Positions 9,006 to 22,100 of a DNA stretch of 30,412 nt are shown here, piece after piece. Location of the stretch: contig MZNV01002777.1 of NCBI GenBank assembly GCA_002081555.1, positions 1 through 30,412 of the forward strand. The letters run 5' to 3'. Numbering within the stretch: the stretch's first letter is position 1; the number at the start of each line of letters is the position of its first letter. Made by a program: the position numbers and the translations under genes. This stretch comes from Protostelium mycophagum (Eukaryota; Evosea; Variosea; Protosteliida; Protosteliaceae). The notes beneath the pieces are model-generated. The model was not told the origin of the DNA. It worked only from the letters and a program-made list of their open reading frames with translations, and made no database searches.

Positions 9006-10466
9006 ATGTCTAAGACGATCCGAAGGCTTCCTTCAGTGAAGAACATCGCTGTTGAACTCGATGTCAAAGATAAAGAGAATGATGAGAAGGCCGTGAACTC
9101 TCCAACATTGGACAGAAAAGAAGCTTACATTAAAAAGCGTCGTAGCTCTGGAGAGAAACTTCAACTCTCTATCAAGTGAGTGGATCGATTTAAATCCATC
9201 GAAGTCGATGACACATTTTTACAAATTGAAGGGAACAACGTGAAAAGAAGAAGGAGAAGGAGAAGAAACAAAAGAGCCCAGAGCGTCCTCTCAAACCGAA
9301 GAAGAAGTTGATCGATTTTGAAAAGATTCATCAGAAGGCATTTAGTAAATTGGACGATCTGGATGTCTACCTGAAGAAGAAGACGAAAGCCAAGACCGAG
9401 ATTAGTACCAGACCTCGATCCGCCACTGTCACTTCTTCAGCATCCACACCCTGCCTCATCGTCCCAAAGAAGACAGAAGAAAAGAAAGTAGAAAAGATCG
9501 AGAGGAAAGATGATAAGAAAGAGACGAGAGAGAAAGAGAAACAAGATGATAAGAAGGAAATCAACAAAGAGGACAAGACCATCACCCGCGGCAGGTGAGC
9601 GCAGGCCATGAAGAATTTTCAGCGAATGATGCAGGTCGTTCGTGGCACGTCCAACTCCAACTGCTCGTCCTCGCACGATGACTTTTTCTGCATCAACATT
9701 CTCTGTACTTGTCGACAAAACCCAGAGCGCAGAAAGAAGAGAGACTGTACATGTCGACAGAAAAGAGAAGGCAATTCAGAGAAGTGAGAGTGTCGACAAG
9801 AACGAACCTGCGCACAATATCAAAAGAGAAGAGCAGGCTGAGAAGAAAGAACAGACAATCGAAAAGACGGAGACTTTCCAGACTCGTGCTTCGAGGTGAG
9901 CCCAGACTCACTTGTACGCCTGTGGCAGGAAGCGACCACACAAAGTCATCCACTCACAACTGAATCTCATATCAACAGGTCTGTATCTGTGAGCAACATC
10001 CCCAGACCCTTCATGGGCACATTGGGCAGAGAAAATTCTGAGAGAAATCTGATCAAGAAGACCGAAAAAATGACCAAAGTGGAGAAGACCGACAAGGACA
10101 AGCCTGAGAAAATAGAGAAGGAAAAATCCTCTCGAAATCTCCTCAACAGAAGGTCCGTTAACCTCTCAGCAAGCAGAACAAATTTACAATCTACAATTGG
10201 TTCTACAACCAGCCAAACTCTCAGCTCGACTGTGGGTTCCTCGACCCTCTCAAAAATCATCCCCGCCGCTACCCCCATACCCAAGAAGAGCACCGCAAAG
10301 CCCGACCAGACCCCCACTGAAAAGAGTTCGAGTTCGAGTGCGTCCGCTGCTTCATTTTTTTCCATTCTAACTTTTGATAGAGAAGAGACCGAGCCCAACC
10401 AGTGAGAGCAAACTGAGGAAGACAACAGAGTTCAAGATGCTCAAACTGCCCCTCTGGAGAAATTGA
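9006..10466 (+). CDS. Lys/Glu-rich microtubule-associated protein, NuSAP-like motif, 5 exons
   Basis: Exons 9006-9175, 9232-9594, 9635-9895, 9979-10337 and 10381-10466 give 412 aa. The protein is mostly charged and low-complexity (KKE, EKK repeats, Ser-rich ends) and very basic around residues 58-110. The one recognisable element is DFEKIHQKAFSKLDDLDVY (85-103), which follows the F-x-K-x-H-x3-F pattern that NuSAP shows in FKKLHEAHFKEMESID. NuSAP binds and bundles spindle microtubules near chromosomes. Most junctions fall in an AG|G arginine codon. The last intron (10338-10380) has a good CTAAC branch site and TTGATAG end; its removal yields a tail KKRPSPTSESKLRK, whereas retention ends in EPNQ. 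The divergent TBCA neighbour supports a tubulin-related role. The gene structure is firm, the family call moderate. Confidence 0.7.
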
Positions 10467-10661
10467 GGAAATTTCACGGAAGATACACCCAATATTTAGA
10501 ACGAAAGGCTGAGTGGCACGCAGCAAGCACGCATAAAAATACAGTGCTTTTGTACATAATTTGGTCTTTGATATTGCTTTCTTGTGTCTGCACATACGTC
10601 ATGGAAACATGAGGATGAAATCGAAGAAGAATGATTTATCTGCTTAATTAATTTAACAACA

Positions 10662-11198
10662 TTATTGGTACCAGGGTCTCGATTTGGAGATCTGTCATAG
10701 TGAGATTGACAAAAGATTGAAGGCGGTCTCACCTCGTCCTGAGTTCCTCCCAACTTCTTTAATTGAAGCTTTCCTGAATAAGTGGTGAAATGATTCTGGA
10801 CAAAAGTGTTCAACTGATATTAATCAGCATGTGGCACTAAAAATGCTTAACCTTACCGCATGCTCGGTCGCAGAGTCACGAACTTGGTTCTTCTGTGGCA
10901 GGGCAGCGTCAACGACCTTCAAGGTTCCCGCATTGAGATCCACCTCAACATGCTTGTTAGGGACACCGATGTCAGCAAAGTAGTTGGCATTGGCCAATGG
11001 CTTGAGATTTCCAGGGTTGAACATTTTGCTTGTGTGGTGTGTGCCGATGTTGTCAACAAAGGGAGTGACGTCGGGTTGGACGTCAGTACGGATTTTATTC
11101 GAATGAGCGTTCTACAAGGGTTTGGTATATCTGTGAAGAATATGTATGTAGCATGATATAAGGAGGATTGGCACTGCATAAAGAGTCGCCTCATGCAT
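10662..11198 (-). CDS. Unrecognised 129-aa protein, 4 exons
   Basis: Exons 11175-11198, 10857-11111, 10733-10813 and 10662-10691 join in phase 0 to give 129 aa. The exon pattern and clean 41-64 nt introns support a real gene. The body is soluble, with no signal peptide or membrane segment: a VQPDVTPFVDNIGTHH stretch, MFNPGNLKPLANANYF, a VPNKHVEVDLNAGTL strand-like region, and a C-terminal basic end SKSRPWYQ. I do not recognise it. A downstream in-frame ATG at 11022-11024 (MFNPGNL) is an alternative start that would drop the first two short exon pieces. It is divergent from the ERCC6L2-like helicase gene by 114 bp. Confidence 0.65.
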
Positions 11199-11312
11199 CT
11201 TAAATTAAGAAAAGACCAAGGATATTTTTAAATCGTTGTAGTCTCCCAAAAATATTTGGCGCGTTCCTCGAAATTCAAGCCGTTGAGACACTCTCATATC
11301 AGAACTCAAGGG
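11199..11312. promoter_or_regulatory. 114-bp bidirectional promoter with E2F-like site
   Basis: This spacer separates the starts of the 129-aa gene (minus) and the ERCC6L2-like gene (plus). TTTGGCGCG at 11255-11263 matches the TTTSGCGC E2F consensus and lies 50-65 bp from both start codons. Confidence 0.45.
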
Positions 11313-14300
11313 ATGAATCAGGCAGAGCTCATCTCTTCTTCGGATGATGAGGGCCCAGCATCAAAGAGACAGAAACTTTCCGACCATGATTCTGATGGTT
11401 CAGTCTCTGTTTTAGATTCAACAGATGATTCGGGTGATGAGCTGGAGATTGTAGCCAAGAAAAATCATGCCACGTCTTCTGAAGAGGTATGACATCGTTT
11501 GAACATTGTCACGTGAGAAACATAATAATGTGTGATACAGGAGAAAGAGAACTTGAAGATCAAATCTCAGCGCAAAGTGATGGCGATCAAGCAAAACCTC
11601 TTCTCACCTCAAAAGGTCGATCTCACAAAGAAGGATAAACCAGAGACAGCCATCAAAAAGACCAACTCTCCTATCAAAAAGATGGTGAGTCACTTTTAAT
11701 GATACTGTTTGCAGATGTCTTCAATTCAAATTGATCATACTTGTACAGCCCGCACAAAGCAACACACTCCTCTCTTGGTTCGCCAGAAAGCCGGAGGACA
11801 AGCAGGCCACACCAAATAAACAAGTGATCACAGAGAAAAAGGATAAAGCCATTGAATCAAAGAAGGAGAAGAAGAAGCTGGAGAAAGATGATGACCAAGT
11901 CCAAGAAGAGAGCGAACCCGAAGAGCAGAGCAGCGCTGAAGAAGAGAGTGAAGAAGATCAAGAGGAGCCATCTTCAAAGAGAAAAGAGAAGAAGGAGATT
12001 TACATCGATGATAGCGACGAAGAGTTCCAAGAAACAAAATCAAACTTCACCAGGAATTTTATACTGCCTAATAATAAGGATGAGGGGCCTAAGGAACCAC
12101 TTGTTTTAGACGAAGATCCACTTGTACAGGTATTCTTCAAATCTATGGCTGCAACCTTTCTATTTGCAAAACCGCTCATTTAAATAATGTTTAATACTCA
12201 AAATGTGATGTTTAAATAACTATGACGTGTCATGACGTCATCGTAGATTCCCGGATCTATCAACGTAAAGCTTCGAGAGTATCAGAGAGAGGGTGTCAAG
12301 TTTTTATATGAACATTACAAGAAGAATGAAGGCGCGATCCTCGCAGACGGTTCGTATTTTTCCCGCCACTTGGAATGAAATTCACTGTTATAGATATGGG
12401 TCTTGGAAAGACTATACAAACTATAGCTTTTGTCACAGCTCTGCTCGGTGCTGGTGGCAAGGGCGAATCTACATTTTTCTTGAAACAATCACCCTCTAAG
12501 ACCATCATCGATCAGCCCGTGCTTATTGTGATGCCTGGTATCTATTTATTATAATTAATTCTAGTTTTGAAATATTGATCTTCACAAGAATATTTTCCAC
12601 CTTTGGTATTTATGCAATTTGAGTGCAGAGCACATCCCCGATCCTTTATTTTGATTTTTGGAATGGTGGAAAGAGTACTCCCAGCGATATGAATAAATGT
12701 CTTTTACTAATACAGCATCTCAGCCTCCGTTTTAATCCAATGGCGCAGAGAGATCAACAAGTGGTCTAATTTGAAAGTACAAGTTTATCACGGGCAAAAG
12801 AGGGAGCAAGATATTCTTCCCAAATTGAAATATTCTCATGTCACGTGAGCACTTGATTATTCACTCAATGCCCCATGAATTGATTCGTAGTAGATTGACG
12901 AGTTATGAGACTTTTCGCTCTGATATGGAAGCACTGGAGACATTAGATTGGAAATGCGTCATTTTTGATGAAGTTCACCGCATCAAGAACAAGGCCTCCA
13001 AGGTAAATCTGTCACAATTTACTGTGTTAACCGCAACAAGAATTTGGTGACAGTTTGAATATGTGAACTCATCGTTGAGCAGGTCACACAATCTGCAAAG
13101 ACATTAAAGACACCTCGTAGATATGGCCTCACCGGTACCGTCATACAAAATTCTTTTGACGAGCTGTGGACTTTGGTGGATTTTATTTATCCGAATTATC
13201 TGGGGTCACATAACGAGTTCCGTATGAGGTTCATCCAAAACATAAAGAATGGCCAGAGACACGACGCAACTTACAACCAAATCGCGAGAGGAAGGTTGTG
13301 TTCAAAGAGATTATCCGAGAAAATCAAGAAGATCGTACTGAGAAGAGACAAGTCACTCATCGCCCATGAGGTCAGTTATATTTCCGAATTAAATTACATT
13401 ATATATAATATCGGGGCATGACCGTCTTAAAGATCATTCAAAGATAAGACCGTGTTGACTCTTATAGCTTCCCGGAAAAGAAGACAAGATCATTTTCTGC
13501 AGCTTGACACCAACACAACTGGCCATATACCAGCGCATATTGAAATCTCCAGACTTTGAGTACCTCAGAAAGATCGGCCAGAAATGTGATTGTGGATCAC
13601 AATTCAAGAGGACGGATTGCTGCCACAAAGAAGAGTACACGAACGAGAAGGAATTGAAAAAGTTGTGTGAGTATCTGTGGGTGTCACGTGATGTCTTATT
13701 GACATGCGTCAGTGTTACCCGCCATAACGAGGTTGATCAAAGTGGCGAACCGTGAGTCTCCGTTTCATTGGAATGAAAATAATGATTGTAGATCCGGGAC
13801 TCTTAGTCCCAGACCAGAAGAAGGAGAAGAACGCGGAAAAATATGCAGCGGATAAATTATTCATGGAAAAGAGCTTTGGAGAAGATTATGATGACCTGAT
13901 GAGATCCTTCCAAGCGGGTAATCTCGTCTTTTTAAACTACGAGACTGAAAAGTCAAGGCGACCACGAATCAATGTGTACAAAGGTCAAAGTGCTGAAAAA
14001 ACTTCTCCCCATCTGGAAGCAAAATCGCGAGAAGGTATTTTCCCGCCCTTTTTAAATTCAAAATTCAATTGTTCCAGGTCTTACTCTTCTCAACGTCAAC
14101 GAAAATGATGGACATCTTGGAGAAATTTCTGCGAAAAGAAAAGACATCTTTTCACAGGCTGGACGGGAGCACCACAATCCCGAACCGTCAGAAACTTGTC
14201 GACAATTTCAACACGTCGACAACAGTCTCCGTATTTTTGATCAGCACAAAGGCTGGAGGACAAGGTCTCAACCTTGTCAGCGCAAACATCGTTGTAGTCT

Positions 14301-15872
14301 TTGAACCTAACTGGTGTGTACATCATTTTTCATAAAAGACTCACTATTGAAGGAATGTCTCACATGATCTACAAGCGCAAGACAGAGCTTACAGAATCGG
14401 CCAGACGAAGAAAACAAAAATTTACAGGATGATTGCGGCAGGGACGATAGAGGAGATGATCTACAACAGACAAGTGTACAAACAACAACTATCCAATATT
14501 GGCCTCCACGGTGAGTTCCATACTGAGATTATTCCTTCTGTGATCGAGTTGACACCTGCTCATCAGCCGCGGAATTCAAAATGATATTTCTCTGTGGCTT
14601 TGCCACAACCCATAATTTAATCATGCAGATGTGATATAATACCTAAATTAATGGCAATTTGAAAAGATATTCAAAGACACGAGAACTCCACTGATAGTTT
14701 TGAAAGGCGGAAATGAGAGGAGATATTTCACCGGTGTTCAAGGACAGAAAGGACAAGAGGGAGAGATTTTTGGTGCCGCCAACCTTCTCAAACTCGTCAC
14801 CGACGCAGTCATGACAGACGGTATGTCATATTGACATTTCACATCTACAACTCGCTGAATACAACAGAAATCATAAAGAGGACACAGAGAGCAGAAGAAG
14901 AATACAGGATGGAGGCGGCTGCAGAAGCAAATGAGGATGGAGAGACGAATCCAGAGATGCAGAATTTATTTTCGAGGTAGAAGTACTGAGATTTTAATCT
15001 TTCTATAGCAGATCAGTATTTTGTGTTGTATGGTTGCAGTGCATAGATTTTTATGACGATTTCTGATGACTATGTATTGATCTTCACAGCGATCACAACG
15101 TGGAGGACATCGACGAGATGCTCTTAGAGTCTGGAGTGGTCTACACCCATCTCAACACCTCCGTAATCGGTGAATCTGCCGCAGAGAAGAGACTCGTGGA
15201 GAAGGCTACGAAAGAACTGACGGACCAGATGTTAAGAGAAGAGGAAGCGAGGGTTAGAAAGGAGAAGATGGATGCTGAGTTTGCCAGGTGATTACATCAT
15301 TGTAGATGATGTCAGACGTCAAGTTGACACTTGTAGATTCAGTCAGATGTCAACATTTCAGGCGAGAGCGATTTATCAGGTGATTTATTACGACGATCTA
15401 CAATTCTGAAAATTCGTAGAACTCTCCGTATTCTGTTATTCCAGCCACACCACAGGATTTCGCATCCGTTTCCCGCACTTCTTCACATTTGAAATTTCAA
15501 AATCCTCTTTCTGGCCCCAGATTCACTTCTCCCGCGTTACAATACGCGCAGGCGATGGTCAGCCAATCAAGACCTCCATCTACGATGTCCCACTCACAAT
15601 TTCCTACCTTCGTCCCTCAGGTGAAATTTGAAAATTGAATTTGGCGGGAATTTCTAACGTGCTCTCAGGTGGTCAGGAATGCAAATTCACCACAAGCCAG
15701 GGAACAAGCGAGAATTATGGCGCAGATCGCATCTTTAACGACGTCACGACCGGCGCAGATTGTAGACAGACCAGCATTGTACACATCTCCAGTGTCGACA
15801 AACCCCTCTTCTCAAACCGTCCCAAAGGGCGTGTTGAGAACGCATGCGTCCATTGATTTATCTGAAGAATAA
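11313..15872 (+). CDS. ERCC6L2-like SNF2-family DNA translocase, 20 exons
   Basis: Twenty exons from 11313-11486 to 15669-15872 splice without frame loss into 1058 aa. The N-terminal 230 residues are acidic/basic and disordered. The ATPase core starts near residue 238 (KLREYQREGVKFLYEHY). It has Walker A MGLGKT (269-274), DEVH (381-384), LTGTVIQN, and, in the second lobe, LDGSTTIPNRQ, STKAGGQGLNL and QAQDRAYRIGQ (721-731). LTPTQLAIYQRIL followed by CDCG and CC (Cys528, 530, 539, 540) forms the small cysteine insertion seen in ERCC6L2, and NERRYFTGVQG with GEIFGAANLL is its post-core signature. ERCC6L2 proteins act in DNA repair/end-joining in the nucleus. The C-terminal 250 residues are low-complexity. 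Introns are mostly 40-60 nt; those at 12538-12723 and 14511-14697 are about 187 nt. Exon 15 is placed by family match. Confidence 0.92.
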
Positions 15873-16091
15873 AAGTAATCTATATTGATATTTAACCTCT
15901 TCTAAGAGGGACTCTGAGATTTCGCTTGCACTCCTGTTCAGGTTCAGTCCTTCGTTGTTAAAAGCTCATTTTGACCCTTTACAGAGTTGTAGATTTGTGA
16001 AATTCAAACCATTTCGGAACCGTCACAAGAAATTTGGTGACAGCCAGAAAACCGCTGACAAAAGAAATCTCCGTTGTCAGAAGTGACATCC

Positions 16092-16099
16092 GCGCGAAA
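16092..16099 (-). promoter_or_regulatory. E2F-consensus element upstream of the LRR kinase gene
   Basis: GCGCGAAA (TTTCGCGC on the other strand) lies 63-70 bp before the start codon at 16162, the same distance range as similar elements upstream of other genes here. The rest of the 289-bp spacer shows nothing notable. Confidence 0.4.
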
Positions 16100-16161
16100 C
16101 ATAATTTATCGTCGGCCGGTTCCAGATAGATTTCCTCGTCATCACAACAGAGTAAACGGAT

Positions 16162-19100
16162 ATGAGACACCTGTTGCTTTTATTTGTTGTATCTGTTGCA
16201 GCATGGAATCAGGCAGAGAAAGACACTCTCGCAGAGTTCTTCCGAGTGTTCCAAGGTGAGAGATGGTGACACCGAAAACTGAGAAGATGAAGGTAAGAAC
16301 TGGAGCGTGTCTAGCGGATGGCTTAAATCGAATGACTACTGCAATGGGGGTTACTACGGCATCACATGCGATGGGACTGGTTGTCCATTTCTGATCAGGT
16401 GGAAGATTGATGGTCTCAGGTTCTGTGAAGAGTATCCAGTTGGCCGATAATCATTTGAACGGAACTATACCCCGCTCTGTAAGCACCTGGAATTTCCCCA
16501 ATCTTGAACTTCTAGACCTCGGCTACAACTGGATCTACGGGGAGCTGTGTGATCAGATGGCTGAAGGAATGCCGAAGCTCCAGTACTTTGATCTCTACTA
16601 TAATATGCTAAGTGGTGGGGTGAGAGACGATGTTTTTTCGACTAAATTTACACTCTTAAGATTCCTGATGGCTTCGGAAAGCTGTTAGACATGAGAACTT
16701 TCTACATTGAATTCAACCCCAGTATGACCGGCACAGTCACCCCACTCGTTCGCCAATGGACAAGATTAGAATTATTTAACTCGCCGCAAAACAAATTTCC
16801 TTCCTTTACCAGACTTTTCCAATTGTACAGAGCTAAATCACATCGATCTCACTATGAATAGGTCAGTTATAATTCACAATTTGAATTGATCACCACAGAT
16901 TTTCAGGTCAACTCTTCGAATTCAACAAATTGAAGAAGCTGAAGAAGTTTCTTATCAACAACAACATACTCGACGGTGAGTAACCTTCCTCTTCTATATA
17001 TATATCGTTCTACAACGTTGTAGGGCCGATACCTGACTCGATCAACGAAGCGATATCTCTCGAAGAATTCAGCAGCACTCTCACCCCATTTACTTCCATG
17101 CCAAAATCAATGTCCAAGATGGTGGCATTGAAAAGGATGGTCATCAATCTCTCACAATTACGGGGTCCCATCCCACCCGATATCGGACTGTTGCCAAATT
17201 TAGAGCACGTCAGTTACCCATCAAATTCTCATTTCTATCTATCAGATCTGACACCTGTCAGTTGGATTTAACTACGAATCTTCTTACTGGTAAAGTTCCT
17301 GACTTTGGCCGATCCAAAATCAAAAGGGTGATCACCGGGAAATATACATGTGCCGTCTGATTTTATAGCTTTACCTTGGCGGAAACAGATTATCAGGAGA
17401 TCTGGATGATAGCTTTACCAATAATACATACTTGGTAGAATTAGATCTCAGCAAGAATCTTCTTACCGGCTCGATTTTTGATGCTACTTGGATGACGAAT
17501 CTGACGATCTTGAAGTTAGGCACCAATAATTTAGTCGGGCAGGTGAGTACAACCTATTTCAAAATCGCGAATGCTGATCAGTTGTAGATACCTCAGTCTG
17601 TGAGGAATTTGATGTCCCTGCAAGTTTTATGTAGGTAACGATTCTTCGTGTTGAATTGACAGTATAGATCTCCAAAACAACTATCTTACTGGTCAGATTA
17701 TTCTCCCTGATAATAATCGTATGACGAACATTGATCTTTCTTCAAACTCTTTGACAGGGCCCATCCCCCTTTTATCTCAGTATCAAAATGTAACATTCGA
17801 ATAATGATTACCAAATTAATTGCGATTTTAACCTACCCCAGCTGGTGGAACTATCTCTAAGTTATAACGGTATCGGAGGCATAATTCCTGAGTTACCAGC
17901 CAAATTGTCAACTGTCAAATTGGTTGGGTGCTTGTTAGAAGGCGCGCTTCCGGCGAGCTTGTCAGGAATTAGATCTCTAGCAACTCTCGACCTGTCCTTC
18001 AACTCATTATCTGGACGAGTGAGAAATCTACAAGTGATACTATATATAGAATAATAACGGTTGATAGATAGACCAAATGTTTAATCTTGTGTCTAATCTT
18101 CAAGTGTTAAGATTGAGTGATAATCGCTTTACCGGAAATATTCCAAACCTCTCAAACAATCAGAAGTTGGTCGAATTGATGTTAAACGACAATAGATTGA
18201 GCGGTAACATACCCCCAAGCCTTAATCTGGTCTCCAATTGTATGTACGATCAAGAGCCGATCAGATATCTGACACTTTTTAGTACAGAAGCTTTCTCTCG
18301 CAAATAATCTTTTGGACGGGGGCATTCCATGGCTCAATAATCTCCGTAAAATGGTGGATTTCGACGTGAGCTACAACAGACTCACAGGGCAACTCGAGTT
18401 CTTGAGGAACTATATAGATCTCACCCAGGTGTGTATTTCCCTCACTTCCGAGTTGCGTACACGTCATCATCAAAAATCGCATGACGTCATCTGACGTTCA
18501 CAGATCAACCTGTCGCACAACCGTTTCAACCAGAATTTGTTTGACTCTCAATCTCTCTCTAACCGAAATGAGAAGCTGATCTATATCGACGTTTCCAGTA
18601 ATCAATTTTCTGCCAATATATTCTGGCAGCTACCTCGGAATGTTATGTACCTGAACGCATCGAACAACCGGTTCTTCGATTACGCGGTAAGCCGTCTTCA
18701 GAATGATATCGGGTGATTGGTGATAGATACCGGATCCGGCTTATTTCAGTACACCCCAGGCATGGCCACGGCTGACCGATTGCTATTTAGATTCGAATGT
18801 TATCGGAGGGTCATTGTTGTTGCTCTTCTCCGTAGAGCTGTATGGAAGAACCTTATTACCTTACTCTTACGAATTGTAGAACGCCATCACTGCAGAGGCT
18901 CTCGCTCAGTAACAATGATTTGGGAGGGTTTATACCCTCTTCTATGGGTCAACTCTCCAACCTAAGGTTGTCGGACCTGTCAGACAACAACTTGGTCGGA
19001 AATATTCCCCCCTTCTTTGTCAATTTGAAATATCTCTCTGTACTGAACCTTGCACAAAACCAGTTTACCGCCAATAACATATCATTCATTGCCTCTCTAC

Positions 19101-22100
19101 TCGAGTTGGAGGTACGTATTTACCCTTGTCGACACGGATACCTTTCATCAGCATGGTTGTCGACATTGACACTATGCAGAAGCTCAACTTATCGAACAAC
19201 AATATCACCGCAAGTATCCCCTCTGGTATAGAAAATATCAAGAAGATGGTCTCTCTCGATCTCTCCAACAACCAAATACCAGGAACAATACCTCCAGGAT
19301 TATTCACACTGCGTACTTTGACATCTGTCATGCTGCAGAACAACAATTTGACCGGAAAATTTTCGATCATGTCTTCCGATCTGGTGTACATAGATATCAG
19401 TAACAACAGATTCACCGGAGATGCTCAACTATTGATGGGACTCTCTTCAGCCACATATATAAATATCAGCCGTAACCTGTTCACCGGTAAAAAATTTGGA
19501 TCGATGTCCTCTGTAAGTTAATAAACGAGAAAGGTACTGTGCCGGACCTTTCTCAAAAGTCAAAGTTACGAAGTTTGGATCTGAGTAGCAATATGTTGTC
19601 GGGTCCTCTACCGTCCCTATCATCCCTTTCTTATCTCACAGTAAGAATATATTTTATTCTATTAATCTTCATGTTCAAGATAGCCATAAATAGTAAATTC
19701 TGATCGAGATGAAGAAAAATAATGTCCTAAGATGTTTATTCATCACGTGTTGAATTAGATTTTCGTCTCGGTACAGCATTCATAGTTACTTAGATATTGA
19801 ACGTCAGCCACAATACCATGAATGGAGCCCTCCCCTCCCTCTCCTCATTGACCAACCTTCAAATTATAGACTTGAGCACAAACAATTTCACAGACAACAC
19901 GGGCACGGGGAATTTGGACTCAATATTTCATGTGAATAACACAGTGAAATGCGATATGTCAGGCAACGCGTTCTCCTGCCCTGTTACATGGCAGTCTTTC
20001 CTCAATTGTAGCGCTAGGTTGGTCATTGTGGTGTTCATTTAACATTTTATTGACTGATTATGCACTAGATGTGTGGTGTCTAATGCACAATTATCAAGCA
20101 ATGTATCGATCAGAGTTGATGGAAATATCACTACCTTTGATACAGAGGGCTTTTTGCTTGACCTGGCGACAAGAGTGAACATAACAAGAAGCAGACTGAG
20201 TGTTTTCAACATAAGAGCTGGCAGGTCAGCGATAATTAAAACGGCCTTTCTGACTGAAGAACAGTGTCATTGTAGATCTGATCATCGCACCACCATCTAA
20301 TATGTCTGTCAACGAAGGAAGCGCAGACAGAACAGTCGAGATGATAAAGAGACTCGATACTATCGATGGTTACAGGGTACAACCACATAAATGTCTATAT
20401 GCTGACCAACCACAGGTCCTCAGTCGTGGTGTTGTCACACCCACAACATCTACTTTCTCGATAGTCCTGGAAAGCAATATCAACAATAGAGGATCAGAAA
20501 CACCAGTAGGACTTATCGTGGGAATCTCACTAGGAGCAACCTTCCTCGTAGTGGTGATATTGATCCTCATGTTGATCTTGTACAAGAGAAGAAATAACAG
20601 GATGGCCCTTTATGACAGGCAATTATCCATGATTGATCTCACAAAGATCAACCTTGGCGAAGCCAAAAATTCGATTGTGAGTGATGAGCATGATTTGAAA
20701 GACGTAATTGAGTGTGACAGGTACACTACCATGAACTGATCAACATGAGTGAGATCGGGTCCGGTGCGTTTGGAATTGTCTTTAAAGCAGAGTGGAGAAA
20801 TCTACCGGTTGCAGTAAAACAGGTGATATACCTCATGTCATATCTCATCTACTGACAAAGTAATAGATCAGGGCTGAGCATGTGACACAAAAACAACTGA
20901 ATGATTTTATGGTGAGTGAGAGAATGAAACGACTCCTGATGCGAACAGGGCGAGATTTCTATTCTGAGAACATTACGTTCACATCCGGTATGATCTTACT
21001 GCATATTGTATTTCTGATACATATACAGAATGTCGTCATGTTGTGAGTGAAATAACATAAGCTTCCATCAACTTAATTATTTCCAGCATTGGGATAACAT
21101 ATCCTCCTGATCCTCTGTCTATGGTGTGTTTTTCATAATTATAATCACAATGCTGATGTCTTATAGATCACGTGAGTGCTTGAAGGGTATTATTGTGATT
21201 TGATTTTTTCACAGGGAGTTCTGCGAGTCTGGTTCTCTTTCGGGTATGTCTCCTATGATAGACTTCATACTGATCAATACAGATTACTTGGAATCTCGCC
21301 AGATAGACCAAGAACAGAAGAACAAATTTATATATAATATTGCGCTCGGAATGTGCCATCTACATCGAGAGGGTATCATACACAGGTCTGTACAAATAAT
21401 CTAATCTCTCCCTGTTTGATAAAAATCAGAGATCTTGCTGCCAGAAACATCCTGCTGTCAAAGCATCTCGAAGCTAAGGTGATACTTCAACATGACGACA
21501 AAAATAATCTATGACAGGTTGCAGATTTTGGTATGTCACGTCAGACAGAAGACGAAGAATCCGGAACCACACAAACAACAGTCGGCCCACTCAAATGGAT
21601 GGCTCCTGAAGGTCATCTATTTATTGATTTCTTATGTACCTTTCCTATCACATTAACATCAACTGATGCTTTTATAGCGATATCAAACAGGCAATACTCC
21701 AAAGCTACAGATGCCTTTTCCTTTGGGTAATTCTCCGAATTTAGCATCGAGTAACCTTTTGCAGGGTGGTTGTATGGGAGATCACAACACAACAAGAGCC
21801 GTGGCCCGGGATATCCGCAATAGAAGTCGCCATTAGTGTTGTGACAGATGGGAAAAGGCTGCCAATAATTGAAACATTGCCCTGGATACAAGATATCATG
21901 GAATGTAAGCTGAGATTTTATTCCAGCACTGTAAACCTGATCATTTCAGCGTGTTTTGATTCGGATCCTACTAAAAGGCCCACATTCGACAAGATGTGTG
22001 GTACAATCGGAGTCGATGCTGGAATGATCACAGAAGATGACCTCTACAGAAGTAACGCCTATTTTGGATTTTTAATCTGACATCTTCAGGAGAACAAGTT

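Noticed and set aside
9967-10425. A 152-aa minus-strand reading frame rich in Val, Ser and Phe
   Set aside because: It is the antisense shadow of a Lys/Ser-rich exon of the NuSAP-like gene. Complementary low-complexity explains its openness.
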